Shown: in pieces, positions 6,913 through 8,587 of the stretch
Layout of the letters: each line of letters opens with the position of its first letter
How positions within the stretch are numbered: position 1 is the stretch's first letter
Assembly (NCBI GenBank): GCA_023245515.1
Contig: JAHFKE010000046.1
Location: 1 to 8,587 of the forward strand
DNA length: 8,587 nucleotides
Direction: 5' to 3'
Source of the DNA: Candidatus Levyibacteriota bacterium
GTDB taxonomy: Bacteria; Patescibacteriota; Microgenomatia; Levybacterales; UBA12049
Translations under genes and position numbers: made by a program
The notes under the pieces: generated by a model
Database searches by the model: none
What the model saw: the letters and a program-made list of their open reading frames with translations, nothing else
What the model was told of the DNA's origin: nothing

Positions 6913-6942
6913 TTGACAAAGCATCTTGGTAGGGCATATGAT
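6913..6942 (+). promoter_or_regulatory. Leaderless promoter of the 214-aa orphan gene
   Basis: A perfect TTGACA (6913-6918) and TATGAT (6937-6942, five of six) are 18 bases apart. The ATG lies 8 bases after the -10, predicting a leaderless transcript. An in-frame TGA (6942-6944) shows the frame cannot extend further upstream, which supports this start. Confidence 0.7.
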
Positions 6943-6950
6943 GAACCCAA

Positions 6951-7595
6951 ATGCCAGAAAGGGAAGGAGGAAATTTTTCTTCTGTTAGTAGGGCAAATTG
7001 GGAATTCATGAAGCGGCTAGACCGCCTTGGGAGTTTTGCTGAAAAAATTGATCGACTCGCACGAGAAGAGATAGGTGTTGCGATTGTCGGTGTTTATTAC
7101 GAAGACGAAGCTGCTATTGAGGCTGGACTGGGAGAATCTAAGGTCTTAGGCTACATGTTACCTCTTAATTTGGATAACACATCTCATTTATTGCTTTTCA
7201 AAGATGGCCATATGCACATCACAAAACCTTTTTCTAGTAAGAATCACATGATTAATAATAAGTTCATCCGGGACTATAAGGCTTCCTTCTCTTCTGATGT
7301 CACTTCTAACTATGATCTTCATGTAGTGCAGCCCAGAGCTGATATTCTTGATGATATAAAAGGAGTGAAGGATCGTATGTTTGGGGAGCTAGAAGAAGTG
7401 CCGGATCTAGGTAGTTCTTCAGAGAGAGGAGAGAAATTTGCTCAAGCCCTTGATAAGGGAGTTCGTATCGGTCGTATCCTTAAAGTCCGTAGGGAAAGCG
7501 GAAGAGATCAAAGGGTAGAGAGGGTTTTGGAAAGAATGGAGGTTATTTTTAGAGAAGACGATGAGCCACCTGCTAGAAACGCTACTTCAGTATAG
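6951..7595 (+). CDS. Hypothetical soluble protein, 214 aa
   Basis: I recognise no family. There is no signal peptide, membrane segment or cysteine. The N-terminal third is probably helical (about 17-45, with FMKRLDRLGSFAEKIDRL). A central part looks like beta strands around VAIVGVYYEDEAA and LLLFKDGHMHITKPF. The C-terminal third is highly charged and helical, with many Arg and Glu (about 155-205), and could bind nucleic acid or form a coiled coil. A strong Shine-Dalgarno-like AAGGAGG occurs inside codons 4-7, but no ATG, GTG or TTG follows at a suitable distance; the next ATG is at 7009. The start at 6951 is therefore kept on the promoter evidence. The gene is convergent with murI, with 13 bases between the stops. 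Stop TAG. Confidence 0.72.
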   Translation: MPEREGGNFSSVSRANWEFMKRLDRLGSFAEKIDRLAREEIGVAIVGVYYEDEAAIEAGLGESKVLGYMLPLNLDNTSHLLLFKDGHMHITKPFSSKNHMINNKFIRDYKASFSSDVTSNYDLHVVQPRADILDDIKGVKDRMFGELEEVPDLGSSSERGEKFAQALDKGVRIGRILKVRRESGRDQRVERVLERMEVIFREDDEPPARNATSV

Positions 7596-7608
7596 GATTA
7601 ATGAAATT

Positions 7609-8409
7609 TTAAGCAAGAGTGACTTTCTCAAGCCTTCCGGGGAAGGCACCGTGAAAGAAGACGCGTGCTGTTCTTTCGCTAATCGTTGGTGAATCGGTGA
7701 CAAAAAATTTATATTCAGGCTCTCCTTCTGTACGAAGTAGATTGTTATCTTTTAATAGTTGCTTGAGAGCTTCAGCTGTTGGTCGTGCAGAGTCTATGAG
7801 TTTGATATCGTCCCCTACTGCTTCTTGAATGATATTTTTCAATAAGGGATAGTGTGTACAGCCCAGAATAAGCGTGCCAATGGTGGTCTCTCGGAGTTCT
7901 TTCAAATATTCATCTGCAATGAGCTTACTGGCAGCATGGTCAAACCACCCTTCTTCGGCAAGAGGGACAAAAAGCGGACAAGCTTTGGTGGTGATCTGTA
8001 TATCATGGTGGAGCGAACGAATTTTTTCTTCGTATATCTTACTTGCTATAGTTGCCCGTGTTCCTATAACGCCTATATGTGAAGTCTTGGTCGTACTAAT
8101 AGCTTCCTTGATCGTGGGCTCGACCACTCCTATTACGGGGACGGGTGAAATTGCTTGTATGGCTTCCAGACATGTTGCTGAGATGGTGTTGCATGCCACG
8201 ACAATTGCCTTAGGATCTTCTTTGAGAAGAAATCTTGTCAATTCTAATGAAAATTGGGTGATAATGTCTTTATCTCTTGAGCCGTATGGTACGCGCGCGG
8301 TGTCTCCTAAATAAATCAGATTTTCGTGAGGGAGGGTGCGGATTATTTCGTGTGTGACTGTGAGTCCTCCGATGCCTGAGTCAAAGATTCCGATAGGCTT
8401 ATTATTCAT
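7609..8409 (-). CDS. murI: Glutamate racemase, 266 aa
   Basis: Converts L-glutamate to D-glutamate in the cytoplasm, supplying the D-Glu residue of peptidoglycan stem peptides. The cofactor-independent mechanism uses two cysteines as acid/base. Both are present in their family contexts: Cys73 in VACNTISA and Cys184 in GCTHYPLL, with His186 next to the latter. The N-terminal signature FDSGIGGLTV (9-18, with Asp10 and Ser11), the LGDTARVPYG stretch (34-43) and CPLFVPLAEEGW (144-155) are also present. The length of 266 is normal. The ATG at 8409 gives the standard N-terminus and lies 8 bases after an extended -10. It is convergent with the 214-residue ORF. A GCCTTC/GAAGGC hairpin lies within the 3' end of the coding sequence. 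Stop TAA. It shows that the organism retains at least part of a peptidoglycan pathway. Confidence 0.96.
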   Translation of the reverse strand: MNNKPIGIFDSGIGGLTVTHEIIRTLPHENLIYLGDTARVPYGSRDKDIITQFSLELTRFLLKEDPKAIVVACNTISATCLEAIQAISPVPVIGVVEPTIKEAISTTKTSHIGVIGTRATIASKIYEEKIRSLHHDIQITTKACPLFVPLAEEGWFDHAASKLIADEYLKELRETTIGTLILGCTHYPLLKNIIQEAVGDDIKLIDSARPTAEALKQLLKDNNLLRTEGEPEYKFFVTDSPTISERTARVFFHGAFPGRLEKVTLA

Positions 8410-8417
8410 GTACTAGC

Positions 8418-8426
8418 ATTATAGCA
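8418..8426 (-). promoter_or_regulatory. Extended -10, leaderless promoter of murI
   Basis: On the minus strand TGC followed by a perfect TATAAT (8423-8418) forms an extended -10 element, and eight bases later comes the ATG at 8409. No good -35 is seen at 16-18 bases, where the sequence is CTGAGT-like, but extended -10 promoters can work without one. There is no Shine-Dalgarno sequence. Confidence 0.65.
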
Positions 8427-8432
8427 AATTAC

Positions 8433-8467
8433 TTCAGAAAACTCAGAGTGCGAGAAGAATCAGACTA
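8433..8467. repeat. Period-9-like repeat upstream of murI
   Basis: Units TTCAGAAAA (8433-8441), CTCAGAGTG (8442-8450), CGAGAAGA (8451-8458, one base short) and ATCAGACTA (8459-8467) resemble the YTCAGAAGA array at 6690-6734. The clearest shared piece, read on the minus strand, is CTGARTTTTCTGAR. Both arrays lie at or upstream of the -35 region of a minus-strand leaderless promoter, though at different distances from the -10. Confidence 0.45.
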
Positions 8468-8480
8468 TGAATAAGTCGCG

Positions 8481-8512
8481 ATACATTTCGGACGATAGGT
8501 AAAGAAATGTAT
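8481..8512. repeat. Perfect 9-bp inverted repeat at a possible start codon
   Basis: ATACATTTC (8481-8489) and GAAATGTAT (8504-8512) are exact reverse complements separated by 14 bases. The right arm includes the first two bases of the ATG at 8511, and the loop holds the only Shine-Dalgarno-like bases (AGGT). It could be an RNA hairpin that controls translation of the rightward ORF or a DNA operator for a dimeric regulator. Confidence 0.5.
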
Positions 8513-8587
8513 GGCAAGTGATTTTAAACGAGTAAGATATCTTCGACCAAAGTTCTCTGTTAAGATCTATCGCAGGATTATGAAAAC
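8511..8587 (+). CDS. Possible start of a rightward gene, cut by window edge
   Basis: ATG at 8511 opens a frame that stays open to the window end. Twenty-five residues are visible, beginning MASDFKRVRYLRPKFSVKIY, a strongly basic N-terminus. The other two plus-strand frames close quickly. No family can be named from so little. No clear -10 lies 6-10 bases upstream, unlike other genes here. A minus-strand frame is also open from the window edge to a TGA at 8460, so the coding strand at this edge is not certain. Confidence 0.35.
   Translation, partial: MASDFKRVRYLRPKFSVKIYRRIMK

Larger units (their letters stand above)
6649..6950. other. Divergent intergenic region, 302 bases
   Basis: This gap lies between the leftward CPYC operon and the rightward 214-residue ORF. 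From left to right it holds: the CPYC promoter (6655-6684), a period-9 repeat array (6690-6734), a period-8 repeat (6730-6745), a T-rich stretch (about 6749-6785), a second period-9 array (6775-6801), a short hairpin (6794-6809), a visibly more GC-rich stretch (about 6810-6895) and the promoter of the rightward gene (6913-6942). No known RNA family was recognised. A minus-strand frame is open from 6950 to a TAG at 6792 (see findings) but lacks a credible start. Confidence 0.7.

Noticed and set aside
6938..6988. Short frame from the ATG at 6938 (16 codons)
   Set aside because: It ends quickly, overlaps the -10 element and has no support.
7632..7647. GCCTTC/GAAGGC hairpin as a bidirectional terminator
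   Set aside because: It lies within the murI coding end and no T-run follows on either strand. The stem may simply reflect codon choice.
7852..8314. Plus-strand frames inside murI
   Set aside because: They are antisense to a clear glutamate racemase with intact catalytic motifs.
8460..8587. Minus-strand open frame entering from the right edge and ending at TGA (8460)
   Set aside because: It has no recognisable protein pattern and would be the only TGA-ended gene in the window. The plus-strand ATG frame is slightly preferred, but neither is certain.
1..8587. Mobile elements, CRISPR, toxin-antitoxin, tRNA or riboswitch
   Set aside because: No transposase or integrase, no terminal repeats, no spacer-repeat array, no toxin-antitoxin-like gene pair, no tRNA-like cloverleaf and no recognisable riboswitch core was found on reading both strands.

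Overview
The window reads as ordinary chromosomal DNA of a bacterium with a compact genome: eight closely packed coding regions plus one fragment at the right edge, with no mobile element, CRISPR array, tRNA or rRNA visible. Several traits suggest a Candidate Phyla Radiation (Patescibacteria) member, possibly Saccharibacteria-like: a UPF0182-family membrane protein, a short HrpA/Prp43-type DEAH helicase, small orphan proteins, and gene starts without Shine-Dalgarno sequences. This placement is an inference; no phylogenetic marker was tested. All complete genes start with ATG. Of the eight visible stop codons six are TAG, two TAA and none TGA. There are no in-frame TGA codons, so TGA is not being read as glycine in these genes.

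Layout. The left part (1-2248, plus strand) holds the C-terminal two thirds of a UPF0182 protein whose start lies outside the window, followed after 11 bases by a 50-residue hydrophobic/basic small protein. A minus-strand block runs from 6648 down to 2316 in this transcription order: a 76-residue CPYC zinc-finger-like protein, a THUMP-domain RNA methyltransferase 20 bases later, a 291-residue orphan, and a DEAH-box RNA helicase. A divergent intergenic region (6649-6950) carries short tandem repeats of period 9 and 8, a hairpin and the promoter of the next gene. Then come a plus-strand orphan of 214 residues (6951-7595) and, convergent to it with a 13-base gap, a minus-strand glutamate racemase gene (murI, 7609-8409). 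The right edge (8410-8587) holds the murI promoter, a perfect 9-bp inverted repeat and possibly the first 25 codons of a rightward gene.

How the genes fit together. The minus-strand block has an RNA theme (RNA base methylation and RNA unwinding), with two accompanying proteins of unknown role. MurI supplies D-glutamate for peptidoglycan. UPF0182 and its small partner are membrane proteins of unknown function.

The most informative pattern is regulatory. Five genes that begin transcription units have a -10 hexamer ending only 6-10 bases before the ATG, four of them with a plausible -35 at 17-18 bp spacing. This predicts leaderless or nearly leaderless mRNAs. The one gene clearly internal to an operon (the methyltransferase) instead has an AGGA ribosome-binding site. 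I found no convincing novel defence or catalytic system. The points worth a second look are the leaderless promoters, the TAG-rich stop usage, the period-9 promoter-proximal repeats, the small CPYC protein and the two orphan proteins.
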